Under the pieces are notes generated by a model, which saw only the letters and a list, made by a program, of their open reading frames with translations, had not been told where the DNA came from and made no database searches. Both the position numbers and the translations under genes were made by a program. From Echinometra lucunter (taxonomy: Eukaryota > Echinodermata > Echinoidea > Camarodonta > Echinometridae): a DNA stretch of 64,000 nt. The stretch spans positions 27,485,175 through 27,549,174 of the forward strand of contig CM057164.1 of the NCBI GenBank assembly GCA_029962745.1, read 5' to 3'. Numbering within the stretch: position 1 is the first letter of the stretch; each line of letters starts with the position of its first letter. Shown here piece after piece: positions 37,110 to 47,414 of the stretch.

Positions 37110-37324
37110 GTAAGTGGGATGACGAACGATTATATCCGTTGTCACTGATGATGATGATAATAGCAACAACTGCAACCCTTATCAGTAATCGGTCTAAAAT
37201 ACTTTCGTGATCTTTATTAAAATGAATCTCAAAGAGTATCCCCTCAACTATTTTTTAAAAATTCTATTTTAAGGTTCATAACTGTGACACAGCTTCTTAT
37301 TTTGTAAGATATACATGCATGAAG

Positions 37325-37527
37325 TACACTCTAAAAAAGGGTGAGTAGATGTTGCCCAGTATTGGGTAAAAAGGGAACATGCATGTTTGTTGGGTAAGAT
37401 TTTGTCCCATATTAGGCAAAATGCATGTTTTATGGGTAAATTTCAGCGCAACATTGGGTTAAATTTACACAGTATCTTTTATCATATTACCCAACAAACA
37501 TGCATGTTCCCCCCTTTTTAGAGTGTA
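37325..37527. mobile_element. Foldback element in gene B intron
   Basis: Ends TACACTCTAAAAAAGGG and CCCCTTTTTAGAGTGTA, with GGGAACATGCATGTTTGTTG inverted inside. Length 203 bp, just after the gene B WSC exon. Confidence 0.75.
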
Positions 37528-37684
37528 TCTGAGTAAAACGTTTTCTCTGCCTTAGACACCAAACTAAATCCATTTGCTTTGACCATTTTCCTTCGAGATA
37601 TTCGCCCTCGGAAAGGACAGTCAGACCTATCTATAATGGCCATCTCTCTATGCTGTAAAAAATCATATGCCGATTGGTAATTTT

Positions 37685-38292
37685 CTTAAAGGAGAATGTA
37701 ACCCAGACATCAGTGTGCTTCCAGTGAATGAAGAAGAACAAGAAGAGTAAACAGTGAGAGTTTGAGGAAAATCGGACAATCTGTTCAAGAATTATGAAGT
37801 TCGAAAATTTAAGTAAATCCTTATTATCGGATCCTTGAAATGGCAACTTTGCCAGCATCATATTCTGTGACGTCATCTAGACAACTCTTCATTTATTTTT
37901 GTACATAGAATTTAACATTTTCTTTATTTTAAAGAAAAATAACAATTCTATTGATTTATTGTTTGAGTATGACATGGCTATATCAATTCGGCAAGCATTT
38001 TGAGAAGAATTATGTGGATTCCCGACTTGAAATTTTGTATAAATCTTTTTTTTTTTGGTGAAAAATTATGTACAAAATGAATGGAGAGTTGTCCACGATG
38101 ACATCACAGATGCTGGCAAAGTTGCCAATTCAAGGATCCCCATAATAGGGATTTACGGAAATTTTAAATTTTAAAACTCTCGAACAGATTATCCGATTTT
38201 GCTCAAACTTTCACTGTTTACTCTTCTTGGTCATCTTTATTCACTTTATTCACAAAGAGCACACTGGTGCCTGGGTTGCATTCTCCTTTAAG
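37685..38292. mobile_element. Large foldback element, 608 bp, arms over 200 bp
   Basis: Left arm begins CTTAAAGGAGAATGTAACCC and the right arm ends GGGTTGCATTCTCCTTTAAG. Homology continues inward through AAGAAGAGTAAACAGTGAGA, ATCGGACAATCTGTTC and GGCAACTTTGCCAGCATC. The element occupies most of the gene B intron before the CCP exon and would form a long RNA hairpin. Confidence 0.85.
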
Positions 38293-38465
38293 TAGAATTT
38301 ATTAAAAAAGAAAAAGTCTTTCCGCTTAAGCATTTCTTATACTATTGATTAAAAATTGAGGTTACACATGCATGACATGACGTCATGAATAGACCATTTC
38401 AACCTGCTAACGTGAATAATTACATACTAATCACAGAAACTGCACACTATACATGTATTCCCTAG

Positions 38466-38663
38466 CTACGAATCGAACTTGTGACGACCCAGGCACTCCG
38501 GTCAACGGAACACGGATCGGCGACGATTTCGAGATCGGTAGCGAGGTTGAGTTCAATTGCCCGACTGGTCTGGTGGCCGACGGACCGAGTGTTGCTCGAT
38601 GCTGGTGGGTTGATAACACAACGCTCGATATTGGATGGAGTTCGCCGACCCCGCAATGTGTTG
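38466..38663 (+). CDS. Gene B, exon: CCP/sushi domain
   Basis: The 198-bp exon encodes NRTCDDPGTPVNGTRIGDDF, GSEVEFNCPTGLVADG, ARCWWVDNTTLD, then IGWSSPTPQCV. Four cysteines and the W-x-x-PTP-x-C ending fit a complement control protein module; NGT and NTT are possible N-glycosylation sites. Acceptor TTCCCTAG ending at 38465, donor GTGAGA at 38664, phase 1 at both ends. It closely parallels the gene A CCP exon in length, phase and ending (SHPTPVC against SSPTPQC). Confidence 0.92.
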
Positions 38664-38847
38664 GTGAGAGTACTACGGAGTATAATTAATAATTTGGAAT
38701 TATGGTGATGCCTTCCACGATATTGGTTATGGATTTGTTTCACCTGCTATTCCAAGTAAGCATGCATTCTTTTAAGTAAGCAACCGGAGGACAAACGGCT
38801 TTAAGTCCTATCTTAGGGAACAGGTTATGAGGATTAATGCCAAAGGG

Positions 38848-38937
38848 CACTAGCGCATCGACTTGGTTTCGAACCCAGGTGACCGGATTTCGAGACCAGC
38901 GCTCTATCAATTGAGCTATCGCGCAGTTGCAAAAAAC
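38848..38937 (-). repeat. tRNA-derived SINE head, degenerate
   Basis: On the minus strand: GCGCGATAGCTCAATTGATA with an A box and, 30 bases on, GGGTTCGAAACC as a B box. The spacing is tRNA-like but the stems do not close, so this is a SINE head or tRNA pseudogene. It lies in the gene B intron after the CCP exon. Confidence 0.55.
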
Positions 38938-39054
38938 ACGTGCTGCCAGGATACTTGGTTCATGAATTTTTGTTCACTAACCGAATTCTAAACTTTCATT
39001 TTAGGCCAAACACTGCTCACCCTTAATCTTACCCCTAACACCAGCTAAACCTAG

Positions 39055-39196
39055 AGCCCTTTGTTACAGAGTATGGCCGACTTGGTTTCAGTGGGTTACA
39101 ACAAATTTCTTTTGTATTGTGCTTGCCTAACAAAGCAACATGCGCCATGGTGTGCCCTACAGGAGCCGAGTTGGCCAAACTCTGTAATAAAAGGCT
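39055..39196. mobile_element. Foldback element, family 4 copy 1
   Basis: AGCCCTTTGTTACAGAGTAT at the left is matched by ACTCTGTAATAAAAGGCT at the right. Interior GTGGGTTACAAC-type sequence is shared with 48682-48831. Confidence 0.65.
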
Positions 39197-39302
39197 CTGG
39201 CTAAACCAAAATTAGCCTACCCCCTGGCCATGTAACGTTTGAAAAGACCTGAGCAAAAATGTCGGATGGCCTCCCTTATAAATTCTAATCACAGTATACA
39301 TG

Positions 39303-39545
39303 CACTGTAAAAAAATATTGAGTAAAATTTTAACAAGCACGAGGGTGTTCAAATAGCTTTGGGCAATATTTCTACCCAGTACGGGAAGCATATTGTCCAG
39401 TTAGGGTAAAAATAAGCAGTAAATACTTTAGATTGGGCAAAATTTCCATCAAAGTGGATAAAAAGAAATGGCTAAAGAAATGCCTAAAGTTGGTTGGACA
39501 TATAATTACCTTCATGATACATTTTTACCCTATAGTTTTAGAGTG
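39303..39545. mobile_element. Foldback element, same family as 3403-3640
   Basis: Left CACTGTAAAAAAATATTGAG and right TTTTACCCTATAGTTTTAGA correspond in reverse. Internal blocks such as GTAAATACTTTAGATTGGGC match the copy at 3403. Confidence 0.65.
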
Positions 39546-39925
39546 TGGTATTCAACATGCACTGGTACACCATGGAGATAAATGAGTATCATAGAGGAGG
39601 GGAGGGGGTCGTCGGGGTTGTTTGTTTGTTTGTTTTTTTATTTTGGGGTATTTTTCTTGCGCTATTAACAGTACAGGGTCGTAGAGTCTAAATTCCCTAT
39701 AACAGAATTATAGTCAGCATGCATCGTGTCATAGCACATCAAAATTATTCTTCATTATATTGCAGCGCATTTTTTACCACATGAATAAATGAACATATAA
39801 GTGTATTTGTCTATTCAGTCATTTGTTTATTTACTCATTTTTGCTTGTTTATCTACAAGACTTGTATTCGCACATTAGCTTGTTCGTTTCAGTTAATGCT
39901 TGTTCATTGATTTTCCTTCCATTAG

Positions 39926-40006
39926 AGCCAGCTCCGCTAACGACAGTCGAACCAATGACAAGACGCATGGTATCCCCGACTATCCAGCCGTCATCTCTTA
40001 GTATGG
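39926..40006 (+). CDS. Gene B, exon: short Pro/Thr-rich stalk
   Basis: The 81-bp exon encodes 27 residues, PAPLTTVEPMTRRMVSPTIQ then PSSLSM. Acceptor TTCCATTAG ending at 39925, donor GTAAAG at 40007, phase 1 at both ends. Position between the CCP and membrane exons, lack of cysteine and Pro/Thr/Ser content indicate a juxtamembrane stalk, shorter than that of gene A. Confidence 0.78.
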
Positions 40007-40991
40007 GTAAAGGAAATATCGATTTGATTCTAGCAAAATATGATTCCTACAATTACGATTTTGGTCTTTTCTTCTGAATTGAATATCAATTGAACTGCAC
40101 TGAATTTAAATCTATTTGTTGGTTTATTGAAAAAACAACAACAACTAACCAACCCGTAGGCTGAAAATGTTCGATTTACAACCAGTGCATTAAAAAAGAG
40201 AGAAAAAGAAAAGAAAAGAAAAGAATGCATTGAATAAATATATATTTTAAAAAAATGAGCCACTTAAACTTGTATTATTACTTATGTAAGGTGAATTAAA
40301 ACAGATGAACAAATTAGTTTTGCATTTTGGGGAAAAATAGTCAAGCAAATGTACAGTCCTCTTTCAGAAAAAAAAAAAATCATGAAGAAAACACTTGTCA
40401 TCCCTCCCCCCGATATCGGTGGGCAACTTCACATAACTTCACATGATATTTTGTTACTGTCTGAACCTGTGAAGTGCGTATGTTATATTTTTATTGTGTG
40501 TTATTATGTGCCTTCATGTTGATTAGTCATGTTTTTGTTTATGTTTTTTTAAAAACATTTTTCGTTCAGATACCTAATCCCTTACTGAGAAAAAAATATG
40601 ATCCTGTATTTGGACAATGCATTTATGTCCATTTGAACAGTCGTAAAGACTTTCAAGCAGTTTATACTCAGTGGCTGTTCCAACACTCTATCTTACTAAT
40701 ATCAGAAATTAAAGTGATTACACAATGGTAATTTTTTTTTGATATATGATCAAGAATAGAATTCTAAGAAGAATAACATTAAAAATTTGATGATTTTTCA
40801 ATCGAAATCAATGCATTTTGGCTAATTTTCTCATAAAAAAATCAAGAGTTGAAAAAAAAAAAAAAAAAAAATGAGTATGAGGTATGACGTAAAAGTGGGT
40901 ACCCAGCTTCGCGCATTGCAGTTGTGCTGCGCGCTAGACTGTACAATTTGTATTATACCTTGCGCGCATTTTGCTAGAATTGCGCGTCAAA

Positions 40992-41030
40992 GTACCCACT
41001 TTGACGTCATTTTGACGTCAAAGTGGGTAC
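40992..41030. repeat. Palindrome with two TGACGTCA sites, gene B intron
   Basis: An 18-bp arm (GTACCCACTTTGACGTCA), a 3-base loop (TTT) and the perfect inverse. Each arm contains TGACGTCA, the known CRE/ATF-CREB core. A related AAAGTGGGTACCCAG lies 90 bases upstream at 40892, so this is probably the end of a foldback element rather than a placed enhancer. It is 94 bases before the helix exon. Confidence 0.8.
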
Positions 41031-41124
41031 CCAGTCTTTCTCATAAACTGCCAGTCTTTCTCAACAGTTAAGAACTAAAGAATTGTCACTTTGTTTTAAT
41101 ATTCCTTAACCATGTTATTTCCAG

Positions 41125-41191
41125 GGATCATCATGGGAGGTTTGATTGGCGTAATCGTCCTCATCGTCGTCGTCGTTATCGTCATGGTTTT
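41125..41191 (+). CDS. Gene B, exon: transmembrane helix
   Basis: The 67-bp exon encodes IIMGGLIGVIVLIVVVVIVM followed by VF across the splice. This is one very hydrophobic helix with a GGxxG pattern at its outer end, which can favour helix pairing. Acceptor TTATTTCCAG ending at 41124, donor GTAAGT at 41192. It starts in phase 1 and ends in phase 2 (TT, completed to TTC). The basic stop-transfer cluster MCKRRKKRR is at the start of the next exon. Confidence 0.88.
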
Positions 41192-41657
41192 GTAAGTAAC
41201 CCTGCGCTTAAATCATAATTTGTATTTTCGAAAACTTTCACATTTTGGAAAGAATTGTCATCCTCTCCCCTCCTTAAATTTTTTTCTAGCTTCCCCTTCA
41301 TTCATCTTCCTATTCTGATATAAGCTGTAGACCATGTAGACACATCTTCTCTCTCTCTCTCTCTGCTCTCTACTTTTTTCTCTTCGCTCTTTTTTAAAAT
41401 GCGTGGTCTCCATTACATGCTCTAATGAATGGTTGTAGGACGATTACCCCCTGGACATTTAGCCCCTAGGACAACTACTCCCTGGAAATTTCCTCCCGAG
41501 GACAATTAACGTAGAACGATCATCTCTTAGTCTATTATCCATGGTGTTATCTATATTGCTATTACCCCCTTTGACAATTTACCCCCTTGTGTTATTATGG
41601 TAGGGTAGCTTTCCAGAGCACCTGAAGGGGGGGGGGGGGGGTGTAATTATCCTTAGG

Positions 41658-42526
41658 GTAGTTGCCCAGTATATTAGTTGTCCGCGGGGTAATTGGTCCA
41701 GGGTAGTTGCCCAGTAAAGTAGTTGTCCGTGGGGTAATTGACCTGGGGTAGTTGCCCAGTAAAGTAGTTGTCCGTGGGGTAATTGACCTGGGGTAGTTGC
41801 CCAGTATAGTAGTTGTCCGTGGGGTAATTGACCTGGGGTAGTTGCCCAGTAAAGTAGTTGTCCGTGGGGTAATTGACCTGGGGTAGTTGCCCAGTAAAGT
41901 AGTTGTCCGTGGGATAATTGACCTGGGGTAGTTGCCCAGTATATTAGTTGTCTGTGGGGTAATTGACCTGGGGTAGTTGCCCAGTAAAGTAGTTGTCCGT
42001 GGGGTAATTGACCTGGGGTAGTTGCCCAGTATACTAGTTGTCTGTGGGGTAATTGACCTGGGGTAGTTGCCCAGTAAAGTAGTTGTCCGTAGTGTAATTG
42101 ACCTGGGGTAGTTGCCCAGTATAGTAGTTGTCCGTGGGGTAATTGACCTGGGGTAGTTGCCCAGTATATTAGTTGTCCGTGGGGTAATTGACCTGGGGTA
42201 GTTGCCCAGTATATTAGTTGTCTGTGGGGTAATTGACCTGGGGTAGTTGCCCAGTATATTAGTTGTCTGTGGGGTAATTGACCTGGGGTAATTGACCTGG
42301 GGTAGTTGCCCAGTAAATTAGTTGTCCGTGGGGTAATTGACCTGGGGTAGTTGCCCAGTAAAGTAGTTGTCCGTGGGGTAATTGACCTGGGGTAGTTGCC
42401 CAGTATAGTAGTTGTCTGTGGGGTAATTGACCTGAGGTAGTTGCCAAGTATAGTAGTTGTCCGTGGGGTAATTGGTCCAGGGTAGTTGCCCAGTATAGTA
42501 GTTGTCCGAGGAGTAACTAACCGGGG
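41658..42526. repeat. 45-bp minisatellite, about 19 copies, in the gene B helix-tail intron
   Basis: Unit of 45 bp with GTAGTTGCCCAGTA, GTAGTTGTCCGTGGGG and TAATTGACCTGG, repeated head to tail with small substitutions (AAAG/ATAG/ATATT after CCAGT). Because 45 is divisible by 3 and no unit holds a stop on the minus strand, a long antisense frame of about 338 codons with the 15-residue period ATTPGQLPHGQLLYW is open. It lies within an intron and decayed units extend on both sides, so coding use is unlikely. Confidence 0.95.
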
Positions 42527-42807
42527 TAGTATAGCCCTGCATAGTAGTAGTGGTGTTTGGGCATGTTGGGGGTTGTCCGTGGGGTAACTGATCATCGTTG
42601 ATTTTCCGTGGTAATTGACCTGGGGAATTGTCAGGGGAGGATAGTTCTGACACGATCTTCATCATGAATCGGTTTTTCGATATCATGATGGAACGGTATA
42701 AAGGGAGGCAGTTTCCAGTGACATTGGGTCATAAATGAACTGTTTGAATAATGAATTATCTCCCTCTCTCTCTCTGTTTTAATGCATGTACGATGCGGTG
42801 TATCCAG

Positions 42808-43609
42808 CATGTGCAAGAGACGAAAAAAGCGTAGAGCCGACTTTTCACGCCAGTCGGGTCCTTCCGGCTTCCCACTCAGCAACACCCAAGCTCAAGTGAA
42901 ACAGACCAAAGAAAAAACAACAACAAAGAAAGCAGAGAGTCATGAAGACGAAGTAGAAGATGAAGACTACCTAGTGCCAGACGTAAAGGTCATGGTTACA
43001 GGGGAGACGGGGTCAGGTAAAGGTCAAACTCTCCAGTTTATTGGGAGTCGACCCAGGCTTCCGGCCCCTCAATCGGTAAAAGCGGCACTCACAGCCGAGG
43101 AATCTGTTTATCAAAATTCAGTCAGCATCGCCCTAAGTCGATCGACTGAAAAGTTAAATAAAGAAGCCAAGGAGCAAGCAGCTAGAACAGAACCCGCCTA
43201 TCAGAACAGGACAGTCGTTACCCGTCAGGACATGGCCAGAACAACTGAGGGCGCTGTCGCGAAATCTCCGACAACCCGGACGTCGTCGCTGCCCCTTGAT
43301 ACGGACGGGATCTACCAGAACACACAGATGGCTTTCAGGATGAGCAGTCCGAGATTGCCTCTGACGGCTTCACGAAGCAACGGTGCAAACCGTGATTCCA
43401 GCGGGACAGCATCTCAAAGGAGTTCTCTCAACTACAGAGACTCAGTCGACTACATCACTCCTAATGAAGCTACTGAACAGGAAGTATACGAGAATGCAGG
43501 GCTGATGAGGCAGAGACAAGGACCTCGACGTCCTCCTGGTCAGCCAGCAGAAAATGCGACAGTCGTCGACTCAGGCGATAGCGTTGGAGTGTACCTTGAT
43601 TTGATTTGA
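42808..43609 (+). CDS. Gene B, terminal exon: cytoplasmic tail with repeated YQN/YEN motifs
   Basis: Acceptor GTATCCAG ends at 42807; the first base completes the phase-2 codon. About 266 residues run to TGA at 43607-43609, beginning MCKRRKKRRADFSRQ, the basic membrane-proximal anchor. Spaced along the tail are SVYQNS, PAYQNRT, GIYQNTQ and EVYENAG: four copies of YxN, the known consensus for the Grb2 SH2 domain. EDYLVPD, VDYITPN and VYLDLI (C-terminal) are further candidate phosphotyrosine sites. Early in the tail, VTGETGSGKGQTLQF resembles the Walker A segment of DEAH-box helicases but has Gly where the essential Thr/Ser belongs. No kinase or TIR domain is present. The adaptor-scaffold role is inference from motifs. 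Confidence 0.88.
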
Positions 43610-45053
43610 ACACGTGTGTTAGCTCCCCCTTGTAGTGATTATGAATATGATGTCAAAGATCTGACTGACCAGCCCTTTAAATAGATCTTTATAATCTTCG
43701 TACTTATTGTTATGTCTGCATGAGGAGCAAAATGTCATTTCTTGCAGCTAAAGAAGTAGTACCCTTTTTAATGATTATAAATTTGTTTCATAAAGTTACG
43801 TCCAGGATTGGAACGCGTCTCCAAATTAATATCCTTAACTTTTTCTTTACTCACTCTCATCTCTGGATGACGAGAAGTGTTTTATATCTTGGCAGAAACA
43901 AGGAGAGGCTTCGGCTAAAGTCACGGCCTCTTACCTCCTTTAAGATGCTGGAAAATTCGTCATCAGTTAAATGTTTATGAGCCACGCAAAGGATATCCAT
44001 GTCAAACACTGAATTTCTCATTTGAGAGATTTACCATAATCTTTGCAATTGTCAAAGTGTGTCAAGTGCAAAATTAATCTATACAGGGTGTCTAAAGGGT
44101 TTCATGCACCTAAGCAAGCCCGGAAATGGGTTGCAAAGCTTTTATTTTGAATAGAGCAATACTTCTTCCAGTATTGTCTCGACCGCCACGTGTGGCAAAC
44201 GAGCGACTGTGCCAATCGGCATTTACGGGCAATGAAAAGTTAACTCGCGTAGATCTCGATCATGTCGATTCTCTTGATTTGCTTTGATAAGATATAACAA
44301 GATAATGTGAAATTAAGGGGAAAACACACCATTATGAAGACACTGATGCTTTGTGAAGAAAATGTTGTGCCATAATTTCGAATCGCAGGGAGCTCAGCCA
44401 TCTTGTCCAATAGGAAATCTTCAACATTAGACACCGTTTATTAAACAAAGTTAGCATAAATCCGCCGTCACACAATCGACTCCGAACCGACCAGATCATG
44501 GCCATTCCGTCATGTTCGTGTTAATGTACATTTCGGTCCTCTATCGAACCGGTTTAACTGTTGTATGAGGTTACCTATTTTGCCATTGGAATGTTACCCC
44601 TCTCCCACCGTGACTGACAAGAGATATTATCCTTTGCTTATTCAAAATTTCTTGAACTGCTAATCCCTAGAATGGGGGGGGGGGGGGGGTGGTATTTCAC
44701 CCGTACTGGTTGTACATTTTTTTCCCTTTTTTTTCTGGTGATTTTATAAACTTCAATGGTGGTTTAAAACCGTTTTCTTAAGAAAAAAAAAATACTCGAC
44801 CGTGTTTGTAATCAAACGATTCTTGTATGAATAGGGAGCAGGTCTATTATCAGCAGAAATAGACCCCAAACAAACAATTCCTACAAGTGCATGTCACGAC
44901 CAAAGAAGAAGGAGAGAGCATTTAGTAATTGGAAGTGTTGATTACTTCGATGGCATTGCATTACATGTGCGATAGTACTTTTTACAGGGTGGACCACAAA
45001 AAGGTAACACCTCAGTGAGCTCTGCGATCTCACCGTCATTGACACGATGTAAT

Positions 45054-45206
45054 GGGAGTTTTTCATGAAGTGTCTTGTCAATGATTTTTTTTTTTTTTTT
45101 TTTTTTACTGACAACTGTTATACGCTACTGAAATAATTGCATCTAGTTGGCTGAGAGCAAATTTGTCAGTAAAAAGTCACTGACAAGACACTTCGTGAAA
45201 AGCTGT
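45054..45206. mobile_element. Foldback element, family 3, with an internal poly(T)
   Basis: Arms TTTTTCATGAAGTGTCTTGT and ACAAGACACTTCGTGAAAA are inverted copies. A run of about 22 T interrupts the left part. Confidence 0.65.
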
Positions 45207-45407
45207 CCATAAGTTTTTAGTTTATTGGGTAGAAAGACTTCTCAAATAAGACCAAAATCATTAATTTTGTGTAAGGCATTTTGATTCTACGGTTATATTT
45301 TGGAAGCGATGTCATTTTGAAAATTCACTGCTTTTGCCACGGTAGTCATGCTTAATGCAGCAAAATCTCCGTTTTATGGTGTATTCGTTTAGAAAGCGAG
45401 AGAAGCA

Positions 45408-45446
45408 TTTTTTTTTTTTTTTTTTTTGGGGGGGGGGGGGGGGGGG
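45408..45446. repeat. Adjacent T20 and G19 homopolymers
   Basis: A run of about 20 T passes directly into about 19 G. Length should be treated as uncertain in the assembly. Confidence 0.9.
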
Positions 45447-46174
45447 TCAACAAAGCGCACTGTATGGGAAGCCGTCCAAAGTTATTTTTTCGCCGCTTCA
45501 GAGTGCAGTTGCAAAAGTACAAAACTTTGTAACTGACATTGCCCTTCAAGAATTTGTAGAATCGAAACGCCGTACTCAAAATTGATCATCTTGCTGCCAA
45601 TTTTTTTGAAAAGATTTTTCTACCAAATCAATATTAAAATAATCTCATGATATTGCGTAAATGGTGTAAGTGAAATGTTGCATTTTTCTAGTCATCTTGC
45701 ATAAACCATATAAATATTTTACTATGTGAACAATTAATGCATGTACTGCAATTATTATCATTATGGAGGGAGCGTGGATAAGAAAGCCAGAGGCTATAAG
45801 ATTTTTTTTGAAAGTACACATGCATAAATGCAGGATGTTTCGTTGGTAATTTTTGTAAATAATGTTTGATTTAAATACCCTGCGTATCCAGTACTTTGTC
45901 AAAACCATTCCATAATAATAAACTTTACCTATTTGAACCTTTTAACCATTTGTGTGAATAACTGACTCCAACAGTTATCATTATAATTATTGCAAATTTG
46001 TAAACTTATTGTTACCAGTTTTCCTTTATTTCCACAAAAGCAACTAAAAAGCATTATTTGGTTTTAAAGAGAACTACATTTATATGAAATGTAACCAAAA
46101 AAATATAGTATGTATTTTTAACTCGGATCAATAAAAGCCAAACTTCTTTACTTAACACTTCGAGGGAATAGACC

Positions 46175-46239
46175 TGATTGTCTGAGAGCAAATTAGTCAG
46201 TAAAAATCACAGACAAGACTCTTCATGAAACGCTCCCCT
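46175..46239. mobile_element. Foldback fragment, family 3
   Basis: TGTCTGAGAGCAAATTAGTC and TCTTCATGAAACGCTCCCC match the right half of the family 3 elements. The left half is missing. Confidence 0.55.
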
Positions 46240-46254
46240 GTTTAATTGGTTAAT

Positions 46255-46445
46255 GTATACTTGTTGAATAAAAGGTTTCCCTTGACAACTAAGAAGCTTG
46301 TCATGATTACACAGGCTTACCCGACAAAGCAACCTAAATGCAATCTGAATTGAACCGTCTATTCAGATGCCATTACGTGCATAACGGATGGAATGAAACC
46401 TAGGATTCTGAAGAGAAGTGTGCATTCATTTGAACACATCAGTAA
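46255..46445 (+). repeat. Dispersed repeat family D, copy 2
   Basis: TTGACAACTAAGAAGCTTGT, GTCTATTCAGATGCCATTAC, CCTAGGATTCTGAAGAGAAG and GTGCATTCATTTGAACACAT follow the order seen at 228-430. Directly precedes the large palindrome at 46447. Confidence 0.6.
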
Positions 46446-46446
46446 C

Positions 46447-46715
46447 CACTATGAACATGACGGACAAAGAAAGTGGACAAAATAAACAACCCTTCATTCT
46501 ACCTTTCACAATGGTTCTGGTAGTCAAAAGAACATCCCTTCACTGCTATTGTCTAAAATATGTGGAACAGGTGTCACAAGCATATTCACCTGGAACTACA
46601 TGATTAAACATAATAGCTGTGAAGGGATGTTCTTTTGACTACCAGAACCATTGTGAAGGGTAGAATGAGAGGTTGTTTATTTTGACCGCTTTCTTTGTCC
46701 GCCATGTTCATAGTG
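46447..46715. mobile_element. Large palindrome, copy 1
   Basis: CACTATGAACATGACGGACA at the left is inverted at the right end, with arms over 100 bp including AAAGAACATCCCTTCACTGC. The second copy is at 47165-47414 in the same direction. Confidence 0.85.
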
Positions 46716-46810
46716 AACTGTACATATAGGACCTCACGAGAATCAACACTATTCTCGTCCAACTTGACACAAATTTAAAGAAAATGACCAGAATTCTGGT
46801 AATAACACCG

Positions 46811-46970
46811 GGGGAGCGTTTCATGAAAGGACCTGTCGGATGTTTTATACGACAAAGTCCGTTTTATCCGACAGTTGCCATAGTAACGATGCTCCTCAGC
46901 CAATCAAAATCAAGGAAAGATGTCAGATCTGACAACTTGTCAGACAACAAATGTTGATGAAACACTCCCC
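46811..46970. mobile_element. Foldback element, family 2 copy 2
   Basis: Starts GGGGAGCGTTTCATGAAAGG and is homologous to 19405-19570 in the opposite orientation, including GTCAGATCTGACAACTTGTC. Length 160 bp. Confidence 0.85.
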
Positions 46971-47164
46971 AGATCCCACGTGTACTCTTACTATTCTAGT
47001 CAAAACTGACACAATTCTGATCATATTCACTGTTATTGTGTCAGCTTTTACTAGGACATTAGTAGTCAGCCAGATATGACTAGATTTGTTTTTTTAAGTG
47101 CATTTTAAGTGCAGTGCCTAGAAAAGCTAGGTGCAAAACACAATGAAGCTATGATAGCCCATGT

Positions 47165-47414
47165 CACTATGAACATGGCGGACAAAGAAAGCGGACAAAA
47201 TAAACAACCTCTCATTCTACCCATCACAAGAACTTCCCTTCACTGCTATTATCTGAAATATGTGGGACAGGTGTTACATGCATATTCACCTGGAACTACT
47301 GATTAAACATAATAGCTGTGAAGGGATGTTCTTTTGACTACTACAACCACTGTGAAGGGTAGAATGAGGAGTTGTTCATTTTGTCCGCTTTCTTTGTCCG
47401 TCATGTTCATAGTG
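47165..47414. mobile_element. Large palindrome, copy 2
   Basis: CACTATGAACATGGCGGACA to TGTCCGTCATGTTCATAGTG, homologous to 46447-46715 over its length with small deletions in the left arm. Confidence 0.85.

Noticed and set aside
41658..42526. CRISPR-like array
   Set aside because: Units are contiguous tandem repeats with no unique spacers, in a eukaryotic intron.
41579..42595. 338-codon antisense protein with 15-residue repeats
   Set aside because: Arises because the minisatellite period is 45 bp; intronic, flanked by decayed units, no start or splice context.
42988..43040. ATPase or GTPase activity of the gene B tail
   Set aside because: The Walker A-like segment lacks the Thr/Ser after the Lys and no Walker B or helicase motifs follow.
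43720..43980. 86-codon frame after the gene B stop
   Set aside because: Lies in the probable 3' UTR, no start context or recognised domain.
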